Source: Halictus rubicundus | Lineage: Eukaryota > Arthropoda > Insecta > Hymenoptera > Halictidae | Assembly (NCBI RefSeq): GCF_050948215.1 | Contig: NC_135151.1 | Span: 4,194,220 to 4,258,219 of the forward strand | DNA: 64,000 nucleotides | Direction of reading: 5' to 3' | Shown here: one piece after another, positions 1 to 12,365 of the stretch | How the letters are laid out: each line of letters opens with the position of its first letter | Numbering within the stretch: position 1 is the first letter of the stretch | Program-made: the position numbers and the translations under genes | Notes under the pieces: generated by a model | The model's input: only the letters and a program-made list of their open reading frames with translations | What the model was told of the DNA's origin: nothing | Databases searched by the model: none

Positions 1-1780
1 CAAGCTTTACGCCCGCACAGCCACGTTCTTTCTGCTTAGTTTGTTAATTCGATCGGCTGGTGATGATTCTAAACGCGATCTATTGCAAAGAGAGGATCTA
101 AAAAGACATGTGCCCATACCCTGTCTGCTTATTTGCGGGCTTCGAGCAGGAACCGTAACGCACAAAACGCGAGGCTCTGTCATTGAAATTTCTATCCGCA
201 AATGCATATTGAACTTGATCCCATCCCTAGCAGCAGCATCAGCAGCAGCAGCAGGTTCAGAGAGTGTTGGTAGCTACAAAACGAAAAGGTGGGAGTAGAA
301 GGGCTCCGGGAATCTGGAGAAAGCCAGCCACGGGAACACCCTCGGGCGTGATCGTCATTATCATAATTCTTTCTCAATGTCGGCTAACGAAGGTGACACT
401 GAATGCGTGGGGAGAGGGAGAGAGAGAGAAGCCCGGGTGTGCGTTCGCGCATCGGAGAGGAGCCAAACAACAGACCGTCCCTGAACAGGTGGGGGGACGA
501 AGAAGGGAGGGGTACACCTGGTGTATCCTCTCTCCTCTGTGCATGGACCAAGCCGCGGGGTGCAACTTAATGAGCTTCCTGTGTTGGTTCCGCTTGTACC
601 GTATAACCCGGGGTCCTCTCACTCTTTCCTTCTCGTCCTTCCTATTTTCCAGAACCCCCGGCACCCTTTCGTTCTCGAGACCCCGTGTCGCCTGATACGT
701 ACGCTATCTCTCGAAATCTGAAACACGCAACCGGTTGCTCCCCGGAGACCGATCCGGGCAATCCTAAACGGGAACCGTGTCGTCAACGTGACGTTTGCGA
801 CGACATTGCGTTTTCGGCGCCGCGCCGCCGCCGCCCCTTACGCGTTTATTGCATTCGGGTGGAGCACCACCTGGATGTCTCGCGCGTTGCACACGCTGTT
901 CAGAATTCTTGGATTAACTTGGTCGTATTCTGCGCAATAATGCCGGGGTTGTTCAAATGTTTGGGGATATTGCGTGTGAAACGCGATTGGTGGTCTCGAG
1001 GTTTGCAGAGAGAGGATTGTACAATGTATAGACAATGGATCTGTTAAATGGTGCCAGCTACGATCCTTGCTTGAGCTATTGCTCTTGTACCAGAATGGTC
1101 GCCTGTGTCTATAATGAGTTTTATTAGATCACAACATTGATACGTTTGATCGTAAGTATTGTAACGTGGCAAGGTTGCCTACGTCCCTCCGAACTGATTA
1201 CGGAAGACCGGGCCGCCCTTTGGCAATACAGAGTTACCTGGGAAGTTAGGAGAACCTTGGAAGTTTTGAACTTCGCGCCGCTTTTGGACGCGATGCGAAT
1301 TGCAGGACCGTTGCCGGGCCCAAGGGGCCCGGGACCCTTTTCCTCCGGATGGAAATCCGATAGAAAACCTGGTCGAGCACGGGCTGTTCAACCTTGGAGG
1401 CACCGACGAGAGTAGTGTTGTTATTATAACCCTCCGACGGCACAGCCTGGGTCTATACTGACCCAGAACATGAAATCGTCATCTAATTACTCCGTCTCTG
1501 GCGATCAGCATTAAACCCACCGAGCACAGAAACCAACACCACGTGTATTGCTTCATGAGAATGATAATATTGAATTTATTTAGATGTTTCGCCATTTTTA
1601 TTGTAGTACAAGGCTGCGTTAAGAAATTTATTCAATTTTTTTCTATGAAATGACTCGTTGTAATTTTAACAATTTTAAAATATGAAATCCGAGCTGTGCT
1701 GGTAGGTTTAGTGTTGAATGAAACGAACAATTGTTGCATTAGGAATAACAGAAAGACTACGGGAAATGACTCCAGAAATA
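1..1780. other. No gene recognised
   Basis: GC-richer than most of the window to about 1,450, with a short (CAG)n run at 229-253. Frames of up to 143 codons overlap on both strands and show no domain or splice logic. From 1,550 the sequence turns AT-rich up to the Tc1 element. Confidence 0.6.
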
Positions 1781-3337
1781 CAGTCGGGGATAAAAATAAG
1801 TGGACAGTTAGTGGAAACAGGTAAAAATGAAGTAACGAATGAAGTATAGATTATTTAGTCAATCATTAAAGTCCATATTTACATCTTTGTCTAAACACGC
1901 CGTACCATAACGAAAATGACAGCTATTTATCAGGAGACAAAAATAAGTGAACGCATAACATAATTAGTACTTGGTATTGCCGCCTTTTGCTTGTATTATT
2001 GTTTCCAGACGTCGAGGAATACTTTGTATTAACTTTTCAATATAATCGTTACTAATTTTTTCATATTCAGACTGTAACCTTTTGAAAAAATCGACCTTAT
2101 TATTTCGCTAGTCCAATGGAACTTTTGCGTTCCGTAAACTCCATAAGTTCTCGATAGGATTTAAGTCAGGGCTCTGGGCCGGCTATTCAAGCAATTTAAT
2201 ATTGGAATCCTTAAAAAATTTTTTAGTTTTCTTAGCAATGTGCTTAGGGTCATTGTCTTGTTGAAAAACAAATTCGTCGTCGCAACCCATTTTTACCACT
2301 GCTTCTTCTAAATTTTCGTTTAGTATATTAATATACTTATCTGCATTCATAATTCCGTCAATTTTCATTAACGTACCACTTCCGTTTCGCGAGAAGCACC
2401 CCCACACCATTAATGATCCACCGCCAAATTTAACTGTGGGTGTAATAAATGGTGTAATCTTTTATACGCTTCATGTTTTTTTCTCCAGACTTCGTGCTTC
2501 TTTTTTAATTGTCGCAACTCAAATTTACTTTCGTCGCACCAAACTATATTTTTCTAGAATACTAGTGGCATATTCACATATTTTTTTGCAAACGCTAAAC
2601 GTTTTCTCATATTTCTTTTATTAATATGTGGCTTACGTCTAGCCTTGCAGCATCTTAAATCAGCTTCGTGCAATCGTCGTTTTATTGTTTTTGTTGAAAC
2701 ATTTACTTCCACTATTTTTGTAATAATTCTTCCTGTAATCGTTGGATCTTTTCGACTTATACGAAAAATTCGACGGTCTTCTTGTATGGTGGTACAGCGT
2801 TTGCGTCCACGACCTTTTAAATTTTTCACGGTCTTATGTACCAAATACTTTTTATAAATTTTTCCTACTGCACTTTTAGATAAGTTGCACTTCCGAGCTA
2901 TTACGCGGTACCTTAATTTCTTACAGCAGTCCGATACAATTAAATGGCGAATTTGATATGAAATTTCTTTCGTTTCTGGCATTCTGCAATTATTGTATAA
3001 ATGTTCTTATTTGTACAAAGCCTGAATTGGCACTAATAAGATTGATGGTGATCACTGCGTGACCTGTGCAAAATGTTTGTATACATTTCTTACCTCACAA
3101 TAATATTACAACCAAGTGTCTACTTATTTGTGTCCCCTGATAAATAGCTGACATTTTCGTTATGTTACGGCTTGTTTACACAACAATGTAAATATGAACT
3201 TCAATTATTCGTTAAATAATCTATACACTATAAGGATATATAATAAATTAAATTGTTTATAACGGTCATGTTAATTCGACTAAACTTAATTTTTACCTAT
3301 TTCCATTAACTGTCCACTTATTTTTGTCCCCCGACTG
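1781..3337 (-). mobile_element. Tc1-like transposon, 1,557 bp, IR/DR type, TA target site
   Basis: The ends are CAGTCGGGG and its inverse, each flanked by TA (1779-1780 and 3338-3339), the hallmark of Tc1/mariner insertion. The inverted arms are long, about 200 bp (1781-1980) and 228 bp (3110-3337). Each arm holds the motif acaaaaataagtg twice: at its tip and about 150-200 bp inward (1931-1950 and 3118-3140). This outer/inner direct-repeat arrangement is the IR/DR plan known from Sleeping Beauty-like Tc1 elements. The transposase between the arms lies on the minus strand and is broken, so the copy is not autonomous. Confidence 0.95.
1964..2982 (-). pseudogene. Tc1-like DD34E transposase, inactivated
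   Basis: Reading on the minus strand from 2982, the N-terminal part (143 codons) has a paired-like helix-turn-helix region and a GRGRKR hinge. It is followed by CDESKF (first catalytic Asp), the MVWGCFSRNGSG block at about 2400, QQDNDPKH (second Asp) and PIENLW (Glu). Thirty-four residues separate the second Asp from the Glu. At least three lesions are visible. There is an in-frame TAG just before the VWCDESKF segment, near 2555. A frameshift near 2450 looks like a short duplication of ATTACACC. A TGG-to-TAG change sits at 2182 or so, inside the segment that normally reads LLEWPAQSP. The frame ends at TAA (1964-1966). The full length would be about 340 residues, normal for Tc1. Confidence 0.93.
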
Positions 3338-5352
3338 TATGTTTTAAAAAATTGGTGAATAAAGCAACGAACAGCTTCGAACATTATCAATTACACTGTG
3401 GTAAGAATGGTCCGTCGTCCGAGGGTTAAAGGAAGGACAATTGAGCACGATCCGTGTAGCTGTCTTCTCTCTTCAGTATCGTCTTGCCATTTATTGTTCA
3501 TTGATCTTCCCTTGATGCTCCGCGTTCTGATATGTTCGCGAATCAGCGATCGGCTTTCTGACCCTTTGAAAATTCCGCTTTAAAGAGAGAGTCCATGCGA
3601 ACGTAATCGCGCGGCGGCCGGTGCTCAGACGTATACCATCCCCGTCTGTACCACGAATTTTCCGACGTCGGTTCTCTCCGGCAATTATTGGTGGATTCCG
3701 CTGGGTACGACTTGGCTGCTTCGCGCAGTGCATTACGCTGGTGCGGTGAAGCCCACGCCGATAATTCGCTGCGCACTTGACATATTATTGTATTAGGACC
3801 CATAATGGCCTATTTCCGTGTTGCCACGGTTGATGTTCACCGGGATCGATTCAACCCCCGTGCACACATTGCACACGCCGAGCTTACAACGCGTCAAACA
3901 AACTCCGCCGACTTTCTTCTGATTGTCTATGTGGAAACGCCATTAGCGAGTCTCGCTTATGAGATTGTTCTTCGACGCGTTCGCAACTAATCGGCCTTTG
4001 TGCCCCGTCTGTGCAAGCATGTTTGCCCTCTATGTCAATTTTGAAAATATCAGTAATAAAAGATTTTTTATTGAATTTTTGCGAAGTCAAATCAAATAAA
4101 CTGGCAGGCAAACAAGGGGTTTGTATGCAAAATAGAAAGCTTCTGTGCAATAAATAGAGATTAAAAAAGGAATTATTATTATTACAATTTATTATTATCA
4201 GAAATTAAAAGAAAATGTACCTCACCGTTTAATAATTTTAGTACATTAAGAATTATATTTGTAAAAGTATTCTTAAATCCCAATTGTTCTTTACATAAGA
4301 TCGGCTCTGCTAATTTTTATTGACTAACGAACTGCTTTTCGTAGGTTACTATGGTCGTGTTGCATCCTCGCTGCGGTTCTGGCATAAACACGTTCGCTAC
4401 CACCGCCACACGGTCGTGACACCCACAATGTCGTAGTTTAAATAAAACCAGTTTATGTTATATTCGTTGCTATTTAAAATTATAGAAAAAGTATAATATC
4501 GGTGAAGTCCGTAAGTTTCCACTGCAAAATTGTTTTAATATTTCGGAAAGAAGATATGTTGCGTTTAATCAAACATTTTCACGATGAGATAAGCAATGGA
4601 ACAAATGATGGTAGGGACAGTCGTTGTTCTCTAATATAGAAGTATTTTTAGAGTTTGTTAAGAACTCTAATATTAATTGTTGAACAAATTAATTGTCGGG
4701 TTGAACAAATTAATTGGATGGAGGAAGCTAATCGAAGGGTTTTTCCATTCGCAGTGTAGATATCCCGTAGAGTGGATGCTGCCCATTCCAATTGAAGGGT
4801 TACTATGCCGTTGCGCAGGATCGAATCCTGAAACATACTCGCGGCAGAAGAAGCTCTTAGCACTGTCTGATTCTATTGCGAGCATGTCTCGGAATTCAAT
4901 TCCGCGGTGTACAGGAAAGTGCAAGCACGCGAGCTGTTCGTGATCATACCACCGTATAAAGGAAAACACAATTCACGAACTGCTGCTCGGGGAGCGTGGC
5001 GAAGACGTGCCGCGAGATTGACATTGCGAAATTAAAACTCGAGAAAGAAAGAGTTGAGAGAAAACCGGTGGGGGAGGGGAGAAAACATGAGCAGAGAGAA
5101 CGCTTAAAATACCTAAATCAGAATCCTGGAACTTAGAAACGAACGTATACACTCCTGTCAATAAGTATTAGGTCCCTTAAAACATCCTTTAAGAACGAAT
5201 AATTTGTGCAGCTATGACATTGAAAAATAGGTTTCAAGAATTAGTAGGTATACCATACTGTAAATGGTCTCGAGCAATATCAACTGTGCAGTGGTAAAAA
5301 TGGACCACCACCCGAGCGTTGGCATCAAGTCTACGCAGCAGTAAAGTGACTA
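3338..5352. other. No gene recognised; short dispersed repeat pair
   Basis: A block of about 45 bp (ttatcaattacactgtggta, aatggtccgtcgtccgag) at 3384-3425 is echoed at 5275-5318 (atatcaactgtgcagtggta, aatggaccaccacccgag). It looks like an old dispersed repeat that both the Tc1 and the 5353 MITE landed beside. A small aattaattg-rich duplication lies at 4672-4715. The rest holds nothing I can name. Confidence 0.5.
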
Positions 5353-6729
5353 CAGTATTTACTCGATATATGTCCCAAATATCTAGCCGATAAAAATCCC
5401 AGAACTATCCCCATTGCAGCCGAGGTATACCCCGTACACATAATACGGGTCTGGTATATCGGTGTGAGACCAGGAGGCCACTACTAATTCAATAACAAAA
5501 CTTCTTTATTTTTTATTATTGTTTTAGTAGTTAGAGACTCTCACCAATATATTGTGGAATTTTTCTGATTAAAACGATACCGTACACGATATCATTCGGA
5601 TCATATTTACACGAATTTTCCGTTAATATAATTTTAATGGGAAGTCATAGTTTTAATGGGGTTTCATCGTTCATTACACAATTAAATATCATCGGAATTA
5701 TGTCATATTTGGCATCATCTTCATTAGAAAAATGCCATGAATATGTTGGTGAGCCCACTCGAGCTTCGTTGTTCTTGTCTACGTTTGACACTGTACTAAA
5801 GAATAGTATCTTGCAGCCGATATATGTCCCTGCCCAAATCCATATTCTGGACATAGATCGTGTAGACATGTATGTTTACACTCCTCGGCGACCGAGGCAA
5901 CTCGAGCTTCGCTGTTCTTGTCTACGTTCGGCAGTGTACCAAAGAATAGTATCTTCCAGCCGATATATGTCCCTGGCCAAATCCATATTCTGGACATAGA
6001 TCGTGTAGACATGTATGTTTACACTCCTCGGCGACCGAGGCCACTCGAGCTTCGCTGTTCTTGTCTACGTTCGGCAGTGTACCAAAGAATAGTATCTTCC
6101 AGCCGATATATGTCCCTGGCCAAATCCATATTCTGGACATAGATCGTGTAGACATGTATGTTTACACTCCTCGGCGACCGAGGCAACTCGAGCTTCGCTG
6201 TTCTTGTCTACGTTCGGCAGTGTACCAAAGAATAGTATCTTCCAGCCGATATATGTCCCTGGCCAAATCCATATTCTGGACATAGATCGTGTAGACATGT
6301 ATGTTTACACTCCTCGGCGACCGAGGCCACTCGAGCTTCGTTGTTCTTGTCTACGTTCGGCAGTGTACCAAAGAATAGCATCTTCCAGCCGATATATGTC
6401 CCTAGCCAAATCCATATTCTGGACATAGATCGTGTAGACATGTATGTTTACACTCCTCGGCGACCGAGGCCACTCGAGCTTCGTTGTTCTTGTCTACGTT
6501 CGGCAGTGTACCAAAGAATAGTATCTTCCAGCTGATATATGTCCCTGGCCAAATCCATATTCTGGACATAGATCGTGTAGACATGTATGTTTACACTCCT
6601 CGGCGACCGAGGCCACTCGAGCTTCGTTGTTCTTGTCTACGTTCGGCAATGTACCAAAGAATAGCATCTTGCAGCCGATATATGTCCCTGGCCAGACCCG
6701 TGTTTTGGACATACATCGCGTAGACACTG
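5353..6729. mobile_element. TA-flanked MITE expanded by an internal 143-bp tandem array
   Basis: The left end CAGTATTTACTCGATATATG and the inverse of the right end (CAGTGTCTACGCGATGTATG) form terminal inverted repeats. TA lies on both sides (5351-5352 and 6730-6731). The same termini and subterminal sequence occur in a short 196-bp relative at 56957-57152. This longer copy has gained about 1 kb by tandem amplification of its right-hand interior. No transposase is encoded. Confidence 0.85.
5756..6729. repeat. 143-bp satellite, about 6.8 head-to-tail copies
   Basis: Units begin at about 5756, 5899, 6042, 6185, 6328, 6471 and 6614, all exactly 143 bp apart, with few substitutions between copies. 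The first and last units are the most divergent, and the last runs into the MITE terminus. Each unit carries CCTCGGCGACCGAGG, a perfect 6-bp-stem inverted repeat, and an XhoI-like CTCGAG. Open frames of 60-81 codons occur on both strands in every unit. They are a by-product of the sequence and not genes. Confidence 0.97.
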
Positions 6730-7106
6730 TATTCCACATTGCGTTATAAAAGCAACAAGATTGTATCTATCTAAATTCTTAGTCTTTTTCTGTAATGTAC
6801 ATACTATATACCCAAAGAAATAAATTTGTTGAGTTCCTTATGGACGCATATTCACAATTTCAATAAACGTTAATCAAAAATATTAGATCCCATCATTTTG
6901 ACGAGTCTCGTAAATATAGCGCTGAGATTACGAGTAATTGCGGTTAGATCATACAGTTCTTCTAAAATCTGCTCGAGTGCGTTAAAGAACCGTCTCCGGG
7001 TGGGATCAAATCCCCATGAAGGATCAGTGCCCAGGTTTCTCTCCCTCTCCCATTGACATCGAACGCGTTCAAACCTCTGGCAGTTGTTCTCGATGAAAGC
7101 ATACAC

Positions 7107-7147
<41 letters not shown>

Positions 7148-8448
7148 CCTAGATCGAAGTGCTGGTTATCATCCGTTCCTACATGTCTGAAATTACTGCG
7201 GTCTCTTTTACTCACTCCTCGTAAAAGCTAATCCGCTACAGATTCATCGGGTCTTATTACCGTCTAAATCAGAGGAACACGCAGTTAGAGGCACACTTGA
7301 CGTATAAACGGTGGATGAATACTGTTCTCTGTACTCTCTCGTTCTCTCTCTATCTCTCTCTATCTCTCCTCTCTGGTAGAACACGTGAAACAAGGGATTC
7401 GCGGTCTCCGCAAAGTGGCTGCGGCACAATGTGCCAGCAGGCTATCGCCTCCCTAAGCCTCTTTCACGGATCCGACGAGTTTTTTCATACGAGGATACAA
7501 GCCGAACCCTCGTTTTCGACGGCTATTTACGCCGATGACCCGATTCTACAACGCCCTGATCCCCTAATCGTCCTCTGGTTCGACCACATTGCGAATTAAC
7601 ATACCGGTAGTCACCGCTTTTTTTGGCGGATAACTTTAGCACTTTGCAAATTTCGTGCCGTCTTTGCAGACTGTGCTGGAGTTCCACGTGTTCTGGATTG
7701 TTAGCGCAGGCTGCAATTTCCGCTTCCGTCCTGTCAATGTTGGGATAAAGCTCCGTGCAAGTACTTCACACCACTAGTTTAACATCAAAAGCAATTTATC
7801 GAGAAAAAAACTGAGAAGTTAAGATTTCGATCGTTCCTCAATCCTCTTGCACTTTATAGATCACGAGGAAAATTGGCACACTCTGATTCAGAACTGCTGA
7901 TCATGCTTATCAGCGGGCAAGGGCGCCCGCCGATGCCCACGGGCAGAGCTACGGGCAAGTGACTCAGCGGAGTGGGGGTAGGCCGTAGCACAGCCATAGC
8001 TGGCCCAAGTAGCTGTGACAATGCGTGTGACAAATACATGCAGTCTTACCCCCAGGGGCGTGGCTTTGTGCTTGCTCTCGTTCCCCCACTCTAATTTCTG
8101 GCAGAGAGAGGGTAACTTCTTCCCCTCAATTCGTGCTTCCTCCCCTCATCTGGTGACTATCGATTATCCGAAGAAAATCGCTGCCCGTACGGGCAGACGC
8201 TGAACAGCTCTGCTCTAAATGAATGTACAAGAGGAAAAATACAGACAATTTGACATTACAAAAATATTTACAAGAAAATGGTCCGTTTAAGGATAAGAAT
8301 TGTAGATTATAGACGATCCTATAAACGATCTTATACATTTAGAAAATTTGTATTGTCATCTAATCGTGGACAATCTTTACGGGACGTTACACGTTTCACA
8401 GTGAATGAACTTCTCCAGATAACAATATATACAATATAAACAATATTA
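6730..8448. other. No gene recognised
   Basis: Apart from the GA microsatellite I see only chance frames. Around 7900-8200 the sequence is GC-rich with repeated gggca words (cacgggcagagctacgggca). It may be a decayed repeat, but I could not define ends. Confidence 0.5.
7110..7144. repeat. (GA)n microsatellite
   Basis: About 17 uninterrupted GA units. Confidence 0.98.
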
Positions 8449-8683
8449 CCCTTAGCACTCGAATGGCAACTGTAAAGCGCCACTAAAATTTGCTGTATTC
8501 AAAATATTTTTTAAATTATTAAATTTGTTTGAAATTAATAAATTACTAAACACTTCGGTATTGTACGAGTAAATCCCACCATTTTCGTATGAACAACATG
8601 AAAGAAAAATATATAGAAGGGAAATATTCTCGGTCGGAAGAAATGTTTCGTTTTGGAGTTAAAATAGCTTCGAGTGCAAAGGG
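8449..8683. mobile_element. piggyBac-type MITE, 235 bp (copy 1)
   Basis: The left end is CCCTTAGCACTCGA and the right end is the inverse of CCCTTTGCACTCGA. The right flank is TTAA and the left is a near match (ATTA). CCC termini inside a TTAA target are the signature of piggyBac elements. The interior is AT-rich, non-coding and shared with the copies at 21816-22059 and 57300. Confidence 0.85.
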
Positions 8684-9904
8684 TTAAACGCAGGCCTGCA
8701 ACGAAACTTCGTCCACGATATCGAATCATCTAACGAACTCATTCCAAAAGGAATTTGATCTGTACGTCATCCAGTTCCCCTGTAATAAATTAGCAAAGTG
8801 TCGCATGTTTATCCGACTCAAAGAAACACGGTTCGAAAACAGGCTGAAACAGAATGAACAACAAACGAATTCGAATTCAACTAACCATATCTGAAAGGAA
8901 ATGAAAGGCGTGCAGCTAGCAAGGAGTTAAATTACGCGTTCCATCCGGCAGTTTGATACAAAAGCAATGACAGAATCCTACAATGGGTCGGAGCATTGTT
9001 AGAGCATGAAAGATATCGCGCATAAAATGTCGGTGAGCCACCGGCGACGCGAGCTTGTTCCACGAAATGTACATTTCGAAACTCGGCGAGATTCTTCGCG
9101 CGGATTTTCGCCGGAGCATTCTCACCTTTCGGATTGATTGTTTAGTATGGTTCGTTGGTCGATCGCCGACCGAGCGGTATGAAATTGTTCGCTGTTCGGG
9201 AACGGACAGTTCGCGCATTGTTCCACGGTTAGGACGCCGCGCGTAACAATATCTATCCCGGCGAGCAGTCAACAATAACCGCAAGAATTCTCCCGCGGAC
9301 ATAATTTTCGTCAAGCTATTTCTGTGCCTCGAGCCGTTCCGCGCATCCTACATAATACAGCACGTAATGTTGCGAGCACGAAATTATTGCTTAACAAACG
9401 CACGCGGCCTCGCCGTGTGCTGCGCGCAGTTCCATCCGGGCCAATTGTTCCGCGTCGAGCATAATTGAGTTCAGGCGTTTCTTCGCGACATTAAAAGCTG
9501 AATTGCGCGGTTCCCATTGGCTCCGGATAGCTCTGGTATTCGCTCGAAACCAACCGTGACGGCGGTGATGTTTGTTAGCGCGAATTGACGTTCGATTCGC
9601 CCGAGATCGGGATAATTCGAGATGAGACGGATATCGATCTTACAACGTTCAGACGTGTACAAAAATCAGTCTGTAACGTATCTATTGTACTTCTATTGTT
9701 TTCCGAATGTTCAGTGCTTCCGTAAGTAGCCTGCAAATTTTTGTGCAAATTGAAATTCTTCCGTATCCGTCGTGGGAAGCAGGGATTAAATAAAAATTGT
9801 TCAGTTTCTCGGTCGCTACATCGTTAGCAAAAATGTCAGAATAAAATGAAGGCTGGATTATGAAACTAGAGGCTTCCAGCTTCAAAATGTGTTCGAATTT
9901 GTTG
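8684..9904. other. No gene recognised
   Basis: Single-copy-looking sequence with moderate GC from 9,000 to 9,650. The longest frame (132 codons, minus strand, 8916-9314) has no recognisable feature. Confidence 0.5.
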
Positions 9905-10125
9905 TCGTACGATCATTTGTATATTTTCTAAAAAAGATTCGTTTCATAAAATGAGTAGGTGTAATTCAAAACAGTGAAAAGATTAAAAGAGTCTAACAAT
10001 GTCGACGTACCATTTGTAACATATAAAAATTATTAATGAGCAAAATAAATTTTTACTTAGCTCCTATAGATTGCAATTGACGTATAAAAATTTTATTTCG
10101 TATAATATTAATCGAAAACGAGAAA
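9905..10125. mobile_element. Decayed GACTGCGGAT-type MITE
   Basis: The phrase ataaaatgagtaggtgtaat near the left and agattgcaattgacgtataa and ttttatttcgtataat near the right follow the layout of the copy at 20572-20804. Terminal repeats are not recognisable. Confidence 0.55.
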
Positions 10126-10239
10126 CGAACCTGCGGGACAACCTAATCCATTTCGCACGAATTTCGCACATCTGTTCAGCGGCATATTGCACCTGCACAC
10201 TTGCATTTCGCGCACGAGGGAACGGGTCGCAGGCCTAAA

Positions 10240-10640
10240 CACCAAAAGCGCATGATGAAACTAATTAGCAGGACGAAAGGTGTTCGAGTTTCAGAGTTCG
10301 CTTTTTTTACCCCCCGGGGGAGTGAGGGTGGAGCGTGTCTCCGTGACACAAAAGAGCCTTCGGCATAAAAAAGAAGTTGCCGCGCGCGTCTTCCTTAATT
10401 AAAGTAAAAATGGAAAAAAATAATTACGAGACAAAGTGCTCTTCGAGTTTCGCTGTTAGCTTTTCGTAAGCGCGTCTCTTTGCGGCGCATGCAAGCCGGG
10501 CACTTCCCTCCCCTCCCCTCCGCCCCTGCAAACCAAAAAGTTAATACCTCTTTCTTAATTAAAGTGGAAATAAAAGAAACTGGACAAAGTGCTCGCCGTT
10601 GGAGCTTCGGGGTTCAAAATGCTTTCAGCGTGGCGAAAAC
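10240..10640. repeat. Diverged tandem duplication, period about 160 bp
   Basis: cttaattaaagtaaaaatgg...acaaagtgctc at 10394-10444 returns as cttaattaaagtggaaataa...acaaagtgctc at 10553-10594. Similar pyrimidine-rich spacers (ccccccggggga and cctcccctcccctcc) lie between. A weaker third copy seems to lie upstream. Non-coding. Confidence 0.55.
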
Positions 10641-11127
10641 AGTTGGCGTTGTTGTTCCCTTCTTAATTATCATGTTGGATCGCGAGCGTGTTTGTTGCCG
10701 CTTGTAAAACGATCGAGCTCCCTCGGGACAACCGGAGAGTTACATCGTACCGTGCGTGGCCCACGATTTCGACTCAGTTGCGAATATCTCGTGGCTTCGG
10801 ACTTGGTTCGAGAAACTATGCTCCTTGCAATCCTCCCACGGATTATCCGTCGCGTAGTTTCGTTCCGGGACCAGATGCTCGCGTACACCTACCCTAACGC
10901 GGGGAAAAACATTCTTACGAGACAGACGCTTCCAAGAATTGATATTTCAATTCTCTCCTGGAGAATGAGTGCTTTACACACGCGTGTGCGATGTATTGTC
11001 GCAGGGTGGGACTTTATTTGACGTGGAACTGCAATCCGCAGTGATTAAGGGGCTCGTTCTAGCCGCAGTAGAGCGCGAAAACTTTCTGCGACGTATCAAA
11101 ATCGCATGAAGGCTATTCTTCACGTAT

Positions 11128-12365
11128 TTTTCCTAATTCGTGCGTCTAATAATTAAGTAAGTCCTGACTCCTTCTTCGTAATACTTTCGATGATCATCAG
11201 AACATCAAAATTTAATAAAACTCCAATTAGAACAAGAATTTAAAGATGAACGTTTCGTATATGCCATTTTTATAGTTTTCCTGTTACTTAATTATTAGAT
11301 GCACGAATTAAGTCCAGACTCCTTCTTCGTATTACTTTCGATGATCATCAGAACCTCAAAATTTAATAAAACTTCAATTAGATAAAAAATTTAAAGATTA
11401 ACGGTTCGTATGTGCTATTTTTATATTTTCCCTGTTACTTAATTATTAGACGCACGAATTAAGCCCAGACTCCATCTTCGCGTTACTTCCGATAATTATC
11501 AGAACATCAAAATTTAATAAAACTTCAATTAGAACAAGAATTTAAAGATGAACGTTTCGTATGTGCCATTTTTATAGTTTCCCTGTTACTTAATTATTAG
11601 ATGCACAAATTAAGTCCAGACTCCTTCTTCGTATTACTTTCGATGATCATCAGAACCTCAAAATTTAATAAAACTTCAATTAGATAAAAAATTTAAAGAT
11701 TAACGGTTCGTATGTGCTATTTTTATATTTTCCCTGTTACTTAATTATTAGACGCACGAATTAAGCCCAGACTCCATCTTCGCGTTACTACCGATAATTA
11801 TCAGAACATCAAAATTTAATAAAACTTCAATTAGAACAAGAATTTAAAGATGAACGTTTCGTATGTGCCATTTTTATAGTTTCCCTGTTACTTAATTATT
11901 AGACGCACGAATTAAGTCCAGACTCCTTCGTATTACTTTCGATGATCATCAGAACATCAAAATTTAATAAAACTTCAAATAGAACAAGAATTTAAAGAAG
12001 AACGGTTCGTATGTGCCATTTTTATATTTTCCCTGTTACTTAATTATTAGACGCACGAATTAAGCCCAGACTCCATCTTCGCGTTACTTCCGATAATTAT
12101 CAGAACATCAAAATTTAATAAAACTTCAATTAGAACAAGAATTTAAAGAAGAACGGTTCGTATGTCCTATTTTCATATTTTCCCTGTTACTTAATTATTA
12201 GACGCACGAATTAATTCCCGGTTCTTGCTTCGTGTCGTTCGTTATTTCCGAGAACGATCAGAATATTAAAATTTTACATAAAATTCCAATTACGTTACAT
12301 ATGTAGGTGCCATTTTTCACATTTCCCCTGTTACTGAATTATTAGGCGGGCGAATGAATTCCTCG
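11128..12365. repeat. About 151-bp satellite with dimeric higher-order structure, about 8 copies
   Basis: The marker 'aagtccagactcc' or 'aagcccagactcc' recurs at about 11156, 11310, 11460, 11612, 11763, 11914 and 12062, with a divergent copy near 12212. Alternating 'gtcc' and 'gccc' units give a 302-bp dimer. Within the array, 11310-11611 and 11612-11913 are almost identical. Each unit contains the palindrome GATGATCATC and ends in cttaattattagacgcacg. At the left edge (11131-11160) this last motif is present in inverse orientation. The right-hand units are degenerate. No coding capacity. Confidence 0.93.

Noticed and set aside
5756..6729. CRISPR-like regular repeats
   Set aside because: The units are contiguous with no variable spacers. 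The host DNA is eukaryotic.
5637..6739. Overlapping 60-120-codon frames on both strands (MSTRSMSRIWIW..., MSTFGSVPKNSIF...)
   Set aside because: They repeat with the 143-bp satellite unit and occur in both strands at once.
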